NCBI GenBank assembly: GCA_017745075.1
Contig: JAGIAD010000010.1
Location: 62,001-126,000 of the forward strand
Direction: 5' to 3'
Source: Sphingobacteriaceae bacterium
GTDB taxonomy: Bacteria; Bacteroidota; Bacteroidia; Sphingobacteriales; Sphingobacteriaceae
DNA length: 64,000 nucleotides
Shown here: positions 8,914-18,161 of the stretch, in pieces
Layout of the letters: every line of letters starts with the position of its first letter
How positions within the stretch are numbered: position 1 is the first letter of the stretch
Translations under genes and position numbers: made by a program
The notes under the pieces: model-generated
Told to the model about the DNA's origin: nothing
Databases searched by the model: none
What the model saw: only the letters and a program-made list of their open reading frames with translations

Positions 8914-11607
8914 ATGAGTCTGGAAAAATATGTTGCAAAACGCGATTTCTCAAAAACGGCAGAACCTAAATCAGGTAAAAGCAACGATCGGAACAAGTTG
9001 CATTTTGTGATTCAAAAGCACGATGCCTCACGTCTGCACTATGATTTCAGGCTCGAAATGGAAGGTGTTTTAAAAAGCTGGGCTGTACCTAAAGGTCCTT
9101 CAACCGATCCAAAAACTAAACGTTTGGCCATGATGGTAGAAGACCATCCCTTTAACTATAAAGATTTTGAAGGTATTATCCCACAAGGAGAATATGGCGG
9201 CGGAACTGTTATTGTCTGGGATGAAGGTACTTATGAACCGATTGAAAACATCAAAGGCAAAAAGGCACAGGAAAAACACCTTTTACGCCAGTTAAAAGAA
9301 GGTTCTTTAAAAATTAAATTAAACGGAGAAAAACTACATGGCGAATTTGCCCTTGTTAAAACTCAAGGTATGGCTGAAAACAGCTGGTTACTGATCAAAC
9401 ACCGGGACGACTATGCCTCGACCAATGATATTACCAAAAAGGATAAATCGGTGCTTTCAGGGAAAACGATAGAAAAAATGCAAAAAACATCTGCAAAGGT
9501 TTGGAAAGAAGGAAAAGAACAAGATGTAAAAGCCGAAATAAATGATCCTGAACCAAAAGTGAAAAAAGAAGCAGTTGCAAAGGATAACGATCTGCCTGAT
9601 GTAAAAGATATTCTTAAAAAAGCACCAAAATCTGCTATCCCCCGAAATATTAAACCCATGCTAGCCACTCTTGTAGATGAAGCTTTTGATGATCCCGACT
9701 GGCAGTATGAGGTAAAATGGGACGGTTACCGTACCCTGGCATTTATTAATAAAGGCAAAGCAGAGCTCTTTTCGAGGAACAATAAATCATTTAACGAAAA
9801 ATTTTACCCTATATATGATCTGCTGAAAGATTGGAAAACCAACGCCGTACTGGATGGTGAAATTTTAGTCCTGAATGATAAAGGCATATCCAATTTTGGT
9901 TCATTACAGAACTGGAGGAGCGAAGCCGATGGGGAACTGGTTTTTTATGTATTCGATATCTTATGGTACGAAGGGAAAAACCTGATGGGTCTTCCACTTT
10001 ATGAACGCCAGGCAGTTTTAAGTGATATTTTACCAACTGATGATGACCGACTGCGTTTAGGTAAGGTATTTAAGGCCAGTGGCATCGATTTTTTTGATGC
10101 TGCCCAAAGGATGGGCCTGGAAGGAATAATCGCCAAGAAAAGCGATAGTACCTATGTTTCTGATAGAAGATCGAAAGAATGGCTTAAAATTAAGGTACAT
10201 AAGCGGCAGGAAGTGGTAATTGCCGGTTTTACCAAAAATGCCGATACCTCAAAAGCATTTAGTTCGCTTTTGCTGGGCCTTTATGATAAGGGAAAATTAC
10301 AATATGTAGGTAAAGTGGGTACTGGATTTTCAGATAAACAGCAGAAAACAATGATGGAGCAGTTTAAACCGCTTATTGTTGATAAAAGTCCCTTCGAAGG
10401 GGTTCCTGATATAAACAAACCTTCGCGTTTCAGGCCAAATCCGCCGAAAGCAAAAGCTACCTGGTTAAAGCCTCAACTGGTCTGTGAAGTAGCTTTTACA
10501 GAAGTAACAGACGATGGGGTATTCCGGCATCCTTCCTTCCAGGGCATGCGCGAAGATAAAAAAGCAAAAGAAGTGATCAGGGAAGAAGAAAGGGAGGTCA
10601 TGAAAATAGTGGAAGACGTTAAAGAAAAAAAAGAACATCACGAAGCGGTAAAACCGCCAAAAGGAAAAGACCGCAAAACGTTATTAAACCCAAAAGATGA
10701 AACCCAGGTAAGGAAAATAAAAGGCCAGGAGCTTAAATTTACCAATTTAAGTAAAGTATACTGGCCTGAAGATAAGGTAACAAAAAGAGATGTGCTCAAC
10801 TATTACTACCAGGTTGCAGAATATATTTTACCATATCTCAAAGATCGGCCGCAGTCACTTAACCGTTTCCCGGGGGGCATCCACGGACCAAGTTTTTACC
10901 AGAAGGACGTAAAGGGTAAAGCGCCTGATTGGGCAGAAACTTTTCCCTATGAAAATGGCGAAGGTGAAAAAAAAGAATACCTGGTAGGAACAGATGAAGC
11001 TTCGCTGTTATGGATGGCCAATCTGGGCTGTATTGAAATGAACCCCTGGTTTAGTCGTGTACAGCACCCCGATAACCCCGATTATTGTGTAATTGATTTG
11101 GACCCCGACAAACATACTTTTGATCAGGTAGTTAACGCTACCATCGAAACCAAAAAAGTACTGGATGCCATTGATGTACCCGGTTATTGCAAAACATCAG
11201 GCTCAACGGGAATGCATATTTACATCCCGTTAAATGCCAGATACGACTACGACCAGAGTCAGCTTTTTGCAAAGCTCGTGGTTAATCTGGTGCATCAACA
11301 AATTCCGGATTTTACTTCTTTAGAACGGATGGTATCGGCAAGGAAGGGAAAGATGTATCTCGATTTTTTACAGAACAGACCAGGGGCTACCATTGCCTGT
11401 CCGTACTCTTTACGGCCCAAAATAGGGGCGAGCATTTCGATGCCCTTACATTGGGATGAGGTAAAACCGGGACTAAAAATGAGAGATTTCAATATTTTTA
11501 ATGCCATTGACCGGTTAAAAGCAGAAGGCGATTTATTTAAAGGTGTGCTGGGCAAAGGGATTGATCTTAAAAAAGCCATAAATAAAGCAAAAAGTGTTTT
11601 TGGATAG
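8914..11607 (+). CDS. ligD: ATP-dependent DNA ligase D (NHEJ), three-domain
   Basis: Multifunctional non-homologous end-joining enzyme of 897 residues that trims, extends and seals double-strand breaks. Domain order is phosphoesterase (about 25-190, with HDASRLHYDFRLE and IPQGEYGGG), ligase (about 245-555, adenylated Lys268 in YEVKWDGYR, then the OB-fold with QEVVIAGF), and AEP-type polymerase (about 610-880, with NRFPGG, the catalytic DLDPD and SGSTGMHIYIPL). This order, phosphoesterase first and polymerase last, is the one common outside Mycobacterium. ATG 8914 is preferred to the TTG two codons earlier. LigD normally works with the end-binding protein Ku; no Ku gene is present in this window. 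A charged, Lys/Glu-rich linker separates ligase and polymerase. Confidence 0.97.
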   Translation: MSLEKYVAKRDFSKTAEPKSGKSNDRNKLHFVIQKHDASRLHYDFRLEMEGVLKSWAVPKGPSTDPKTKRLAMMVEDHPFNYKDFEGIIPQGEYGGGTVIVWDEGTYEPIENIKGKKAQEKHLLRQLKEGSLKIKLNGEKLHGEFALVKTQGMAENSWLLIKHRDDYASTNDITKKDKSVLSGKTIEKMQKTSAKVWKEGKEQDVKAEINDPEPKVKKEAVAKDNDLPDVKDILKKAPKSAIPRNIKPMLATLVDEAFDDPDWQYEVKWDGYRTLAFINKGKAELFSRNNKSFNEKFYPIYDLLKDWKTNAVLDGEILVLNDKGISNFGSLQNWRSEADGELVFYVFDILWYEGKNLMGLPLYERQAVLSDILPTDDDRLRLGKVFKASGIDFFDAAQRMGLEGIIAKKSDSTYVSDRRSKEWLKIKVHKRQEVVIAGFTKNADTSKAFSSLLLGLYDKGKLQYVGKVGTGFSDKQQKTMMEQFKPLIVDKSPFEGVPDINKPSRFRPNPPKAKATWLKPQLVCEVAFTEVTDDGVFRHPSFQGMREDKKAKEVIREEEREVMKIVEDVKEKKEHHEAVKPPKGKDRKTLLNPKDETQVRKIKGQELKFTNLSKVYWPEDKVTKRDVLNYYYQVAEYILPYLKDRPQSLNRFPGGIHGPSFYQKDVKGKAPDWAETFPYENGEGEKKEYLVGTDEASLLWMANLGCIEMNPWFSRVQHPDNPDYCVIDLDPDKHTFDQVVNATIETKKVLDAIDVPGYCKTSGSTGMHIYIPLNARYDYDQSQLFAKLVVNLVHQQIPDFTSLERMVSARKGKMYLDFLQNRPGATIACPYSLRPKIGASISMPLHWDEVKPGLKMRDFNIFNAIDRLKAEGDLFKGVLGKGIDLKKAINKAKSVFG

Positions 11608-11654
11608 CACAACAATCTCTTGCTGCTTTCATATATTTGGCAAAAAAATAGAAA

Positions 11655-11951
11655 ATGATAGCACACCACGTTTTATTCTGGCTTAAAGCCGATACCACAG
11701 ATGACCAAAAAGCTGCATTCCGCAAGGGGTTACAAACATTAGAAAATATTGAAGTTGTAAAAACCTTTCATATAGGCGTACCTGCACCAATTGAGCGTGC
11801 AGTTGTTGATACCACTTATACTTTCAGCCTGATTTTGTTTTTTGAAGACCTTGCTGCCCACGATGTTTATCAGGTTCATCCGGTGCACAAAGCTTTCCTG
11901 GATGAATTCAGGGTTTACTTCGAAAAGGTTGTAATTTACGACGCTGAATAA
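11655..11951 (+). CDS. Dabb-family (stress-responsive alpha/beta barrel) protein
   Basis: A 98-residue soluble protein with the dimeric alpha/beta barrel (Dabb) pattern: N-terminal IAHHVLFWLK strand, a helix with the cofactor-side loop, a TFSLILFFEDLAAHDVYQVH strand/helix, and a C-terminal HKAFLDEFRVYFEKVVIYD segment. The family comprises small dimeric ferredoxin-like folds, some induced by stress, some acting as cyclases. A near-consensus -7 element TATATTTG lies at 11632-11639, about 16 bases before the ATG, so it may have its own promoter within the 47-base gap after ligD. Substrate unknown. Confidence 0.85.
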   Translation: MIAHHVLFWLKADTTDDQKAAFRKGLQTLENIEVVKTFHIGVPAPIERAVVDTTYTFSLILFFEDLAAHDVYQVHPVHKAFLDEFRVYFEKVVIYDAE

Positions 11952-12449
11952 TGCTGTAAAGGGCCATGCCCATAAGTTATTAATTCCATTCTATTGTATT
12001 TTCGTCAGGCCGGGTCTGTACTGAGCCTGGCGAATATCGAACGCCTGCTACCAAGCCTTCTATAATCATCAAATATTGGGTTAATTTTCCCTTCTTTTTT
12101 AAACTTCCCTAATCTTGCTCTTTTATCAAGTTTAAAAGAAAATAACATAAAAATAAATAAAGTTGAAATAGATATCATTTATTGATTTAATGCAATAAAT
12201 TAATTTTAAGTTAAAAAAACTACCTTATTTAATTATTTTTTTTATATATTAATGTGTTGTTTATTAGGTAATTACGGTTTATGTTTTTTATAAATGTAAA
12301 TAAAGTAAGGTGTATTTTACGAATTTATAATATTATAAATTGATGATTAAACATACAATTTTGTATTTTTGATTGTAAAATTTGAGTAATTTATAACACT
12401 ACAAAACCAGGGTGTTTTCGGTTACGTAAATCATTTAAACTGCAATCTT
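11952..12449. other. AT-rich intergenic region
   Basis: About 500 bases with no convincing gene. From 12120 on it is extremely AT-rich. A possible promoter for the small gene at 12450 is TTG at 12340 with TATTTTTG at 12364-12371, which would give a leader of about 70 bases. No stable RNA structure is evident by eye. Confidence 0.4.
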
Positions 12450-12647
12450 ATGGAAAAAACAGCTACATTAATTAAAAGAGCATCCCTTAGTGTGAATCAG
12501 TTGGATAATATTAAAATCGGGGATCTGTTATCCGACGAATTTGGTAAATCGGGTAAAGTGTGCGAAATCGAAAAAGTGAACCGCCATGGCGAATTTCACT
12601 ATTACTTTAAATTATTTAAGTCGGGTACTATCCTAATTATCCTTTAG
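12450..12647 (+). CDS. Small hypothetical protein
   Basis: A 65-residue product starting MEKTATLIKRASL, with a hydrophobic C-terminus (GTILIIL). I do not recognise the family. The middle part (KIGDLLSDEFGKSGKVCEIEKV) looks like a small beta-rich fold with a single Cys. It has its own upstream AT-rich promoter-like region and is followed by a very strong bidirectional terminator, which together argue that it is a transcribed gene. No signal peptide. Confidence 0.55.
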   Translation: MEKTATLIKRASLSVNQLDNIKIGDLLSDEFGKSGKVCEIEKVNRHGEFHYYFKLFKSGTILIIL

Positions 12648-12730
12648 TTCCTTTATCGTCCTAAACAACGCTGCAATCAAAAATAAAGAGCAGTGATGGA
12701 CGATGTATAGGCGATTGCCTATTTTATAAA

Positions 12731-12772
12731 AAACAAAAAGCTCCAGATTTACGAATCTGGAGCTTTTTGTTT
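12731..12772. terminator. Bidirectional intrinsic terminator, 19-bp perfect stem
   Basis: The arms AAACAAAAAGCTCCAGATT and AATCTGGAGCTTTTTGTTT are perfect inverted copies around a TACG loop. The A-tract/T-tract design lets it stop transcription both from the small gene at 12450 and from the convergent siderophore receptor gene ending at 12788. Confidence 0.95.
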
Positions 12773-12787
12773 AGTCTATTCCTGTAA

Positions 12788-15199
12788 TTAGAATTTATAA
12801 GATAGTGTGGTTACAAACTGGCGTGGAGCAATTGGATTTACACTGTAGTTTTCGTGTACGAAATAATTCAGTTCATTGGTAAGGTTAGAAACTTTAGCAA
12901 GAAGCGAGAATTTTTTCCAGCTGTACCCTGCGGAAAGATCGAATGTGGTAAATGCGGTTAAAGGAATCAGCCTCAAAGTTGTTGCATTTTTAGCATCGTT
13001 CCAGCCTCCGTTACGCTTACCCGTATAAAATGTAGAAGCGCCCAATTTTAAACCTTTTACAGCCCCTTCCTGGAAAGTGTAAAATAAAGTGGCGTTAACC
13101 GTATTTTTAGTAGTGCCTACCAAACGCACATCTTCAATCATTCCTGTAATCTCGGGCGTATTGGTATAGCGCATAAAGTTATAACTATAGCCGGCAGTAA
13201 AATTTAATCCAGGTAGAATAGATCCAGTTAAATCAATTTCGACTCCATCACTTGATGTAGTCCCATTTAATTGTTTGAGGTTGGTATTTGAGTTAAGATT
13301 ACCATTTTGGTCAAAAGTTGCAGTTTGGGCCGTGTTGCTGTTCTTAATTTTATAATAAGTTAAGTTAGCTGATAATCTGCCTCCAAAGAAATCATTTTTT
13401 ATACCGGCCTCGTATTGATCTACTAGCGATGGTGGGAGTGCGGCAAAATAAATGTCGGTACCTGTGTTGGTTATAAAATTGCCAGCATAACTTACATACA
13501 GGGAAGTAGTTTTAATAGGCTGGTATATCAATCCCAACTTAGGAGAAAAAGCATCATCAAACTTTGTTGCTCCGCGGGTTATTGCCCCGTTTTCTAAGTT
13601 TAAGGCCCTCGAACTTGCGTTTTTCTGGTCTGTATAGCGTAAACCCGCCAATACTTTAATTTTTTCGGTTACCTCGATCAAATCTTGAACAAAAGCGCCA
13701 TATCTATAGATTGGGGCCAATGTGCTGGTTATACCAAATGCTTCGGGCATTATTCCTGAACCATAATAGGTGCCTGGATCGAACACATTAACATTACCAT
13801 AATTTAAAGTAGTGGTATTAGCCCCCTTGGCATCTTTACCGTAAGCAAAAGCAGTGCTGGTTACCCTCGATTGATCTGCATCTACACCAAACAAAACAGT
13901 GTGTTTAATGCTTCCGGTATTAAAACTTCCGTTAATGTTAATCTGCTGGTTGTAAGTATATTCTTTACTTAACGCTCTCGAAAGATTTCGGGCAGAAATA
14001 CCGTCAGCATTAGCCTGGATGCGCTCTGATCCATAATAATTTCGGTTATATACCTGGAAAGATCCAATTGCACTTAATTTCCAGTTTTCGTTAAATTTAT
14101 GTGTTAAATTGGCTTGGGCAGTAGTGGTATTTGTTTTATTGTAAGCCCAGGGGGTGTTGATGAATTTATCACGACCGAAATCTACTATCTGATTATTCAC
14201 AGATCCTACACCAAAATCAGGTGTGAAATCACTTTTCAAATAATCACCCTGAACCAGAACCTCTGTCTGTTCACTTATCTTATATAATAATGATGGATTA
14301 ACATAAAAACGCTTTGATTTTACAAAATCCCTGAAACTTCCTGCACTTTCGTAAGTGCCAATTGTTCTGAAAGCTAGTTTTTTTGATATGGAACCGTAAA
14401 GATCAACTGTTGGTTTGTATTGATCGTAACTGCCGGTTCTCATGCTTACCTCGCCACCATTTTCAAATTTAGGTTTCTTGGTCACCATGTTTACAACAGC
14501 TCCGCCAGTTACACCACCATAAAGCAAGGCAGCACTTCCTTTTAAAACCTCTACCGATTCTAATGTGCTCGCCTCCGGGCTACCACCAATAGTTGTTCTT
14601 GCTCCATTTTTGAAAACGTTATTGCTACCCAGGCTATAACCCCTTGCAAAGAAGTTTTCACCAACGCTGCCACGGTTAGCTCCTAAAGCTACACCATTCA
14701 CATTTTTCATTACGTCGCCCAGGCTGTTTACCTGCTGGTCAACGATCAATTGTCTGCCAATAACCTGTACTGCTTGTGGAAGATCCATCGGCGCAATGGC
14801 AATTTTGCCTAAGTCAACGGGTTTTCTGTTTGATGTTTTATAACCGCTAATGGCTACCTCGTCTAATTGCGATAAAGATTCTGCAATGGTGAAATCAGCA
14901 TTTGTGGTTTGACCAGCCGTTATGGTAATTGATTTTTCCTGGGCAGAAATACCAATAGCAGATGTTTTAATGGTATAAGTGCCGGGTATTACATTTTTGA
15001 TAGTGAAATTACCCTTCTCATCAGTTTGTGTAGTTTTACCTGTGTTCTTTAAACCAACACTTACATAACTGGCTGGATTACCATCGCTGGTTTTAATCGA
15101 ACCTGATACAGATCCATTTTTATTTTGAGCCATGGTATTTCCTGCTAAAAGCAGGAGAAGAGCAATTAAATTTAAAAGAAGAGTAAATTTTTTATTCAT
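12788..15199 (-). CDS. TonB-dependent siderophore receptor with carboxypeptidase-regulatory-like domain
   Basis: An outer-membrane gated barrel of 803 residues that takes up ferric-siderophore using TonB energy. Order: signal peptide (residues 1-24, ending NTMAQ), a carboxypeptidase D regulatory-like Ig domain (about 28-110, GSVSGSIKTSDGNPASYVSV onward) typical of Bacteroidota receptors, the plug (about 125-240, with LPQAVQVIGRQLI and VEVLKGSAALLYGGVTGGAV), then a barrel ending in the terminal aromatic YKF (LSYKF). The plug motif is that of the TonB-siderophore (FhuA/FecA/FpvA-like) subfamily rather than SusC. Two TTTAGA-type half-palindromes lie upstream, consistent with Fur control. The siderophore itself cannot be told. 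Confidence 0.93.
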   Translation of the reverse strand: MNKKFTLLLNLIALLLLLAGNTMAQNKNGSVSGSIKTSDGNPASYVSVGLKNTGKTTQTDEKGNFTIKNVIPGTYTIKTSAIGISAQEKSITITAGQTTNADFTIAESLSQLDEVAISGYKTSNRKPVDLGKIAIAPMDLPQAVQVIGRQLIVDQQVNSLGDVMKNVNGVALGANRGSVGENFFARGYSLGSNNVFKNGARTTIGGSPEASTLESVEVLKGSAALLYGGVTGGAVVNMVTKKPKFENGGEVSMRTGSYDQYKPTVDLYGSISKKLAFRTIGTYESAGSFRDFVKSKRFYVNPSLLYKISEQTEVLVQGDYLKSDFTPDFGVGSVNNQIVDFGRDKFINTPWAYNKTNTTTAQANLTHKFNENWKLSAIGSFQVYNRNYYGSERIQANADGISARNLSRALSKEYTYNQQININGSFNTGSIKHTVLFGVDADQSRVTSTAFAYGKDAKGANTTTLNYGNVNVFDPGTYYGSGIMPEAFGITSTLAPIYRYGAFVQDLIEVTEKIKVLAGLRYTDQKNASSRALNLENGAITRGATKFDDAFSPKLGLIYQPIKTTSLYVSYAGNFITNTGTDIYFAALPPSLVDQYEAGIKNDFFGGRLSANLTYYKIKNSNTAQTATFDQNGNLNSNTNLKQLNGTTSSDGVEIDLTGSILPGLNFTAGYSYNFMRYTNTPEITGMIEDVRLVGTTKNTVNATLFYTFQEGAVKGLKLGASTFYTGKRNGGWNDAKNATTLRLIPLTAFTTFDLSAGYSWKKFSLLAKVSNLTNELNYFVHENYSVNPIAPRQFVTTLSYKF

Positions 15200-15202
15200 T
15201 TA

Positions 15203-15278
15203 TTTAGATTAATTCTTATTTGCCGCAAAGGAACTGTTTTTGCTGCGGAATAACAAAATTATTTTTAATTATTCTAAA
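15203..15278 (-). promoter_or_regulatory. Possible iron-box-like dyads upstream of siderophore receptor
   Basis: Two imperfect TTTAGA-N5-TCTAAA-type sites: TTTAGATTAATTCTTAT at 15203-15219 and TTTTTAATTATTCTAAA at 15262-15278. They bracket the promoter region of the receptor. That these bind Fur is inferred from the target gene and dyad shape only. Confidence 0.3.
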
Positions 15279-15400
15279 TAAGGTTAATCTACGATTTGAA
15301 AGGCTTAGGTAGAAAATTAAGTAACAGGAAATCTTTGAACTGTATTGATTGGATTTGTTCAAAAATTTCCCTGTTGCTGTCGAAATAAAGATTGATTTTT

Positions 15401-16390
15401 TTAATTTAAAATTTCATCAATCAGTTTTATTTCAGCAGCACTAAATTCAATATTATCTAAAGCTTTAATTGAATCTGTTATTTGCTCTGGTTTACTGGCA
15501 CCTATAAGTACTGTGGTAATTCTATTATCTTTCAATATCCACGATAAAGCCATGTGTGCCAGTTTTTGTCCACGCGATTTGGCTAGTTCATTTAATTTGG
15601 CAATCATGGCTAATTTCTCTGGGGTGATATTACTTTCTTTAAGAAAAATACCACTGGTAGCCACCCTCGAATCGGAAGGGATGCCGTGTAGATACTTATC
15701 GGTAAGTAAGCCCTGTGCCAATGGCGAAAATGGGATACAGCCAACACCATTGTTTTCCAAAACATCAAGCAATCCACCCTCTACCCAGCGTTCGAACATC
15801 GAATATTTGGGCTGATGGATTAAACATGGCGTACCATTATCTTTTAAAATTTTGATGGCCTTTGCTGCATCTTCTGCCTGATAGTTTGATATACCTACAT
15901 ATAAAGCCTTTCCTTGCTGAACCATTAAGCTTAAAGCACCCATGGTTTCTTCCAGTGGCGTTTCCGGATCAGGACGGTGGTGGTAAAAAATATCAACATA
16001 ATCCAGTTTCATACGCTTTAAGCTCTGGTCTAAACTGGAAACCAGGTATTTTTTTGAACCCCAGTCGCCATAAGGGCCATCCCACATCGTATATCCCGCT
16101 TTACTGGAAATAATCATTTCATCACGGTAGCCCTTAAAATCTTCATGAAGGATTTTTCCAAAGACTTCTTCAGCCGAACCAGGAGGCGGGCCATAATTGT
16201 TGGCTAAATCGAAATGGGTAATTCCATTATTAAAAGCAGTGTAAATTAAGTTTTTGCTGTTTTCAAAAACGTTTACATGTCCGAAATTATGCCACAAGCC
16301 CAACGATATTGCGGGCAATTTTAAGCCACTGTTTCCACAACGGCGGTATAACATTTTATCGTAACGAGCTGTTGAAATGTTTTGATTCAT
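15401..16390 (-). CDS. Aldo/keto reductase, YghZ/L-glyceraldehyde-3-phosphate reductase type
   Basis: A 329-residue cytosolic NADPH-dependent reductase. It contains the AKR tetrad Asp61 and Tyr66 (HFDLANNYGPPPGSAEE), Lys97 (ISSKAGY) and His138 (FYHHRPDPETP). The extended loop KAGYTMWDGPYGDWGSKKYL is characteristic of the E. coli YghZ subgroup (AKR14), which reduces L-glyceraldehyde 3-phosphate, methylglyoxal and similar aldehydes. The C-terminal VLIGASKPEQITD motif binds the NADPH phosphate. It lies alone between the siderophore receptor and the HAD phosphatase, all on the minus strand with gaps of about 200 bases. Role is probably aldehyde detoxification. Confidence 0.92.
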   Translation of the reverse strand: MNQNISTARYDKMLYRRCGNSGLKLPAISLGLWHNFGHVNVFENSKNLIYTAFNNGITHFDLANNYGPPPGSAEEVFGKILHEDFKGYRDEMIISSKAGYTMWDGPYGDWGSKKYLVSSLDQSLKRMKLDYVDIFYHHRPDPETPLEETMGALSLMVQQGKALYVGISNYQAEDAAKAIKILKDNGTPCLIHQPKYSMFERWVEGGLLDVLENNGVGCIPFSPLAQGLLTDKYLHGIPSDSRVATSGIFLKESNITPEKLAMIAKLNELAKSRGQKLAHMALSWILKDNRITTVLIGASKPEQITDSIKALDNIEFSAAEIKLIDEILN

Positions 16391-16612
16391 ATTAGGGATT
16401 TGATTGCCACAATAATAATCAGTTTTAAGGGATTATATTAGGTTTTGGCTTAAAATTCTAAGTCTAAGATCCTGTTTTAAATTAAATAAAATAATTACGA
16501 TGTCAGTCTGAACCTGTCGAAGACCACTGTTTTTAATGCAAGGAAAGCAATCGACAAGCTCATTGCAATAGAATAAGTATAGTTGAATAAAATTTAAACG
16601 GGCGTTAATATT

Positions 16613-17278
16613 TTAGAAAAGATCCTGTAAAACGGGATCTGTATAATCTTCTATAAAAGCAATAATATTGTGATATGCCGAAAATTCCTCTTTGCTGTGC
16701 ATAGTTGTTAAGGCCACACATTTCATTCCGGCATTCTGCGCTGCTTCAACGCCTTTTGGAGCATCTTCAAAAACAACGCATTCGCTTGCCGAAACACCCA
16801 GAATTTCGGCACCTTTGGTAAAGGTTTCAGGGTCAGGTTTACTATTTGCCACATCTTCGGCACTTACTATGGCTTTAAAATAGGAGCGGAGATTTAAATT
16901 ATCAAGTACAAAATTGATATTAAAGGGGATTGCGGCTGAACCAATTGCCATTTGAATACCCGATTGTTTTGCTTTTTCCAGAAAATTACCCAAGCCAGCT
17001 ATCAGTGCCAAATGTTTTTTGTAGGCCGCCTGGTACCTCCGCTCTTTTTCGATAGAAATCTGATCGATCTGTTCCTGTGAGAAATGGCCTACACCAAAAA
17101 CGCGTTCTAAAAGATCCTGATTTTTACCGTACATCTGTTTTTTAACGGCATCGAAACTAATATTTGCACCTAAATCCTGTGTAAGGATGTTATGCCATGC
17201 CACATTATGAAAAGCCATGTCGTTAATCATGGTGCCATTTAAATCGAAAAGAAAAGCTTTGGGTTTAGGGATTATCAT
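16613..17278 (-). CDS. HAD-superfamily hydrolase, beta-phosphoglucomutase-like
   Basis: A 221-residue subfamily IA HAD enzyme with an alpha-helical cap (about 18-85). Motif I reads FLFDLNGT, with nucleophile Asp12 but Asn14 where most phosphatases have the acid/base Asp. Motif II is GSAAI (about 109-113), motif III includes Lys in SKPDPETF, and motif IV is VVFEDAPKGVEAA. The cap and the KPDPE/FEDA motifs point to the sugar-phosphate phosphatase/phosphoglucomutase group. The Asn substitution could lower hydrolysis or change chemistry, so substrate and even catalysis are uncertain. Stands alone. Confidence 0.88.
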   Translation of the reverse strand: MIIPKPKAFLFDLNGTMINDMAFHNVAWHNILTQDLGANISFDAVKKQMYGKNQDLLERVFGVGHFSQEQIDQISIEKERRYQAAYKKHLALIAGLGNFLEKAKQSGIQMAIGSAAIPFNINFVLDNLNLRSYFKAIVSAEDVANSKPDPETFTKGAEILGVSASECVVFEDAPKGVEAAQNAGMKCVALTTMHSKEEFSAYHNIIAFIEDYTDPVLQDLF

Positions 17279-17382
17279 GGCGACAAAATTATCAGATTTT
17301 TTTATGAATGAGTTAAAACCTGCTCATCAATGCAAAATTTAACATTTGATCATAGTCAAAAAAATAAAGCCTGTAGTAATTT

Positions 17383-18045
17383 TTAAGTATTAACCTGTTT
17401 TTTCCTGAAATAGAAATAACATAAAGGGAAAAGGCAGATCAGTCCGAGTAAAAATCCTCCAACAGTATCGGTAAACCAGTGAGCGCCTAAATAAATCCTT
17501 GAGGGAGCAATGGTTACGATCAAAAATACAGATAAGTATGTAACTATATTTTTGGTGCGTTTAGGGATGGTTTTCGAGGTGTGCATCAGGATAATCAGAA
17601 AGCCAAAAAATAAAGTGTAGGATAATACGTGCCCACTGGGATAGCTCTGAAAACGGTTTACTTCTACCAAACGGACATAAAATGCTGTTGGTCTCGGACG
17701 GTTAATTACATTTTTTATACCCAAAATAATTAATCCCGATAATAAAACGGTTGAAATAAATATGGCCTCACGTTTATATTTCTGCCAATAAAAAATGGCA
17801 GCCACCAATACAACCGAAAGCAGGGAAAAAGGGAGTTCGCCAAAAAAACTGATTGCCAGCATCACTTTATCTAACCAATCGGCATGGTATTGCTGGATAA
17901 ACAGTGAAAATTTAACATCAAAAGGGAGGATAGGATGTTGCGCAATAAAAAAACTCAGAGCGGCAAAGCATACAATCAATAAGGTGAGTATAAAAATTAA
18001 GGTATTTCGGTTCAAAAAAATGTTCATAGGCAGGGTAAAATTCAA
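17383..18045 (-). CDS. PAP2-family membrane phosphatase
   Basis: A 220-residue six-TM membrane phosphatase of the lipid-phosphate phosphatase family (PgpB/BacA-like activity on phosphatidic acid, PGP or undecaprenyl pyrophosphate). All three catalytic motifs are present: Lys111-X6-Arg118-Pro119 in KNVINRPRP, Pro136-Ser-Gly-His139, and Ser182-Arg183-X5-His189-X3-Asp193 in SRIYLGAHWFTD. The start used gives MNFTLPMNIF; a second Met seven codons in is an equal candidate. Its likely role is recycling of lipid carriers at the outer face of the inner membrane. It is transcribed away from the divergent TPR gene at 18162. Confidence 0.93.
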   Translation of the reverse strand: MNFTLPMNIFLNRNTLIFILTLLIVCFAALSFFIAQHPILPFDVKFSLFIQQYHADWLDKVMLAISFFGELPFSLLSVVLVAAIFYWQKYKREAIFISTVLLSGLIILGIKNVINRPRPTAFYVRLVEVNRFQSYPSGHVLSYTLFFGFLIILMHTSKTIPKRTKNIVTYLSVFLIVTIAPSRIYLGAHWFTDTVGGFLLGLICLFPLCYFYFRKKQVNT

Positions 18046-18161
18046 AACTATAGATTTTATACCAATAGAAATAAAAAAAAACGGGCTTTTTTAATTATAC
18101 ATATGTCCTCATAACCAAAATTGTTAAAAAATATTATCTTTATTGACTTAACGAATCTCAT

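Noticed and set aside
11295-11669. 124-codon open frame on the minus strand
   Set aside because: Antisense to the conserved polymerase domain of LigD.
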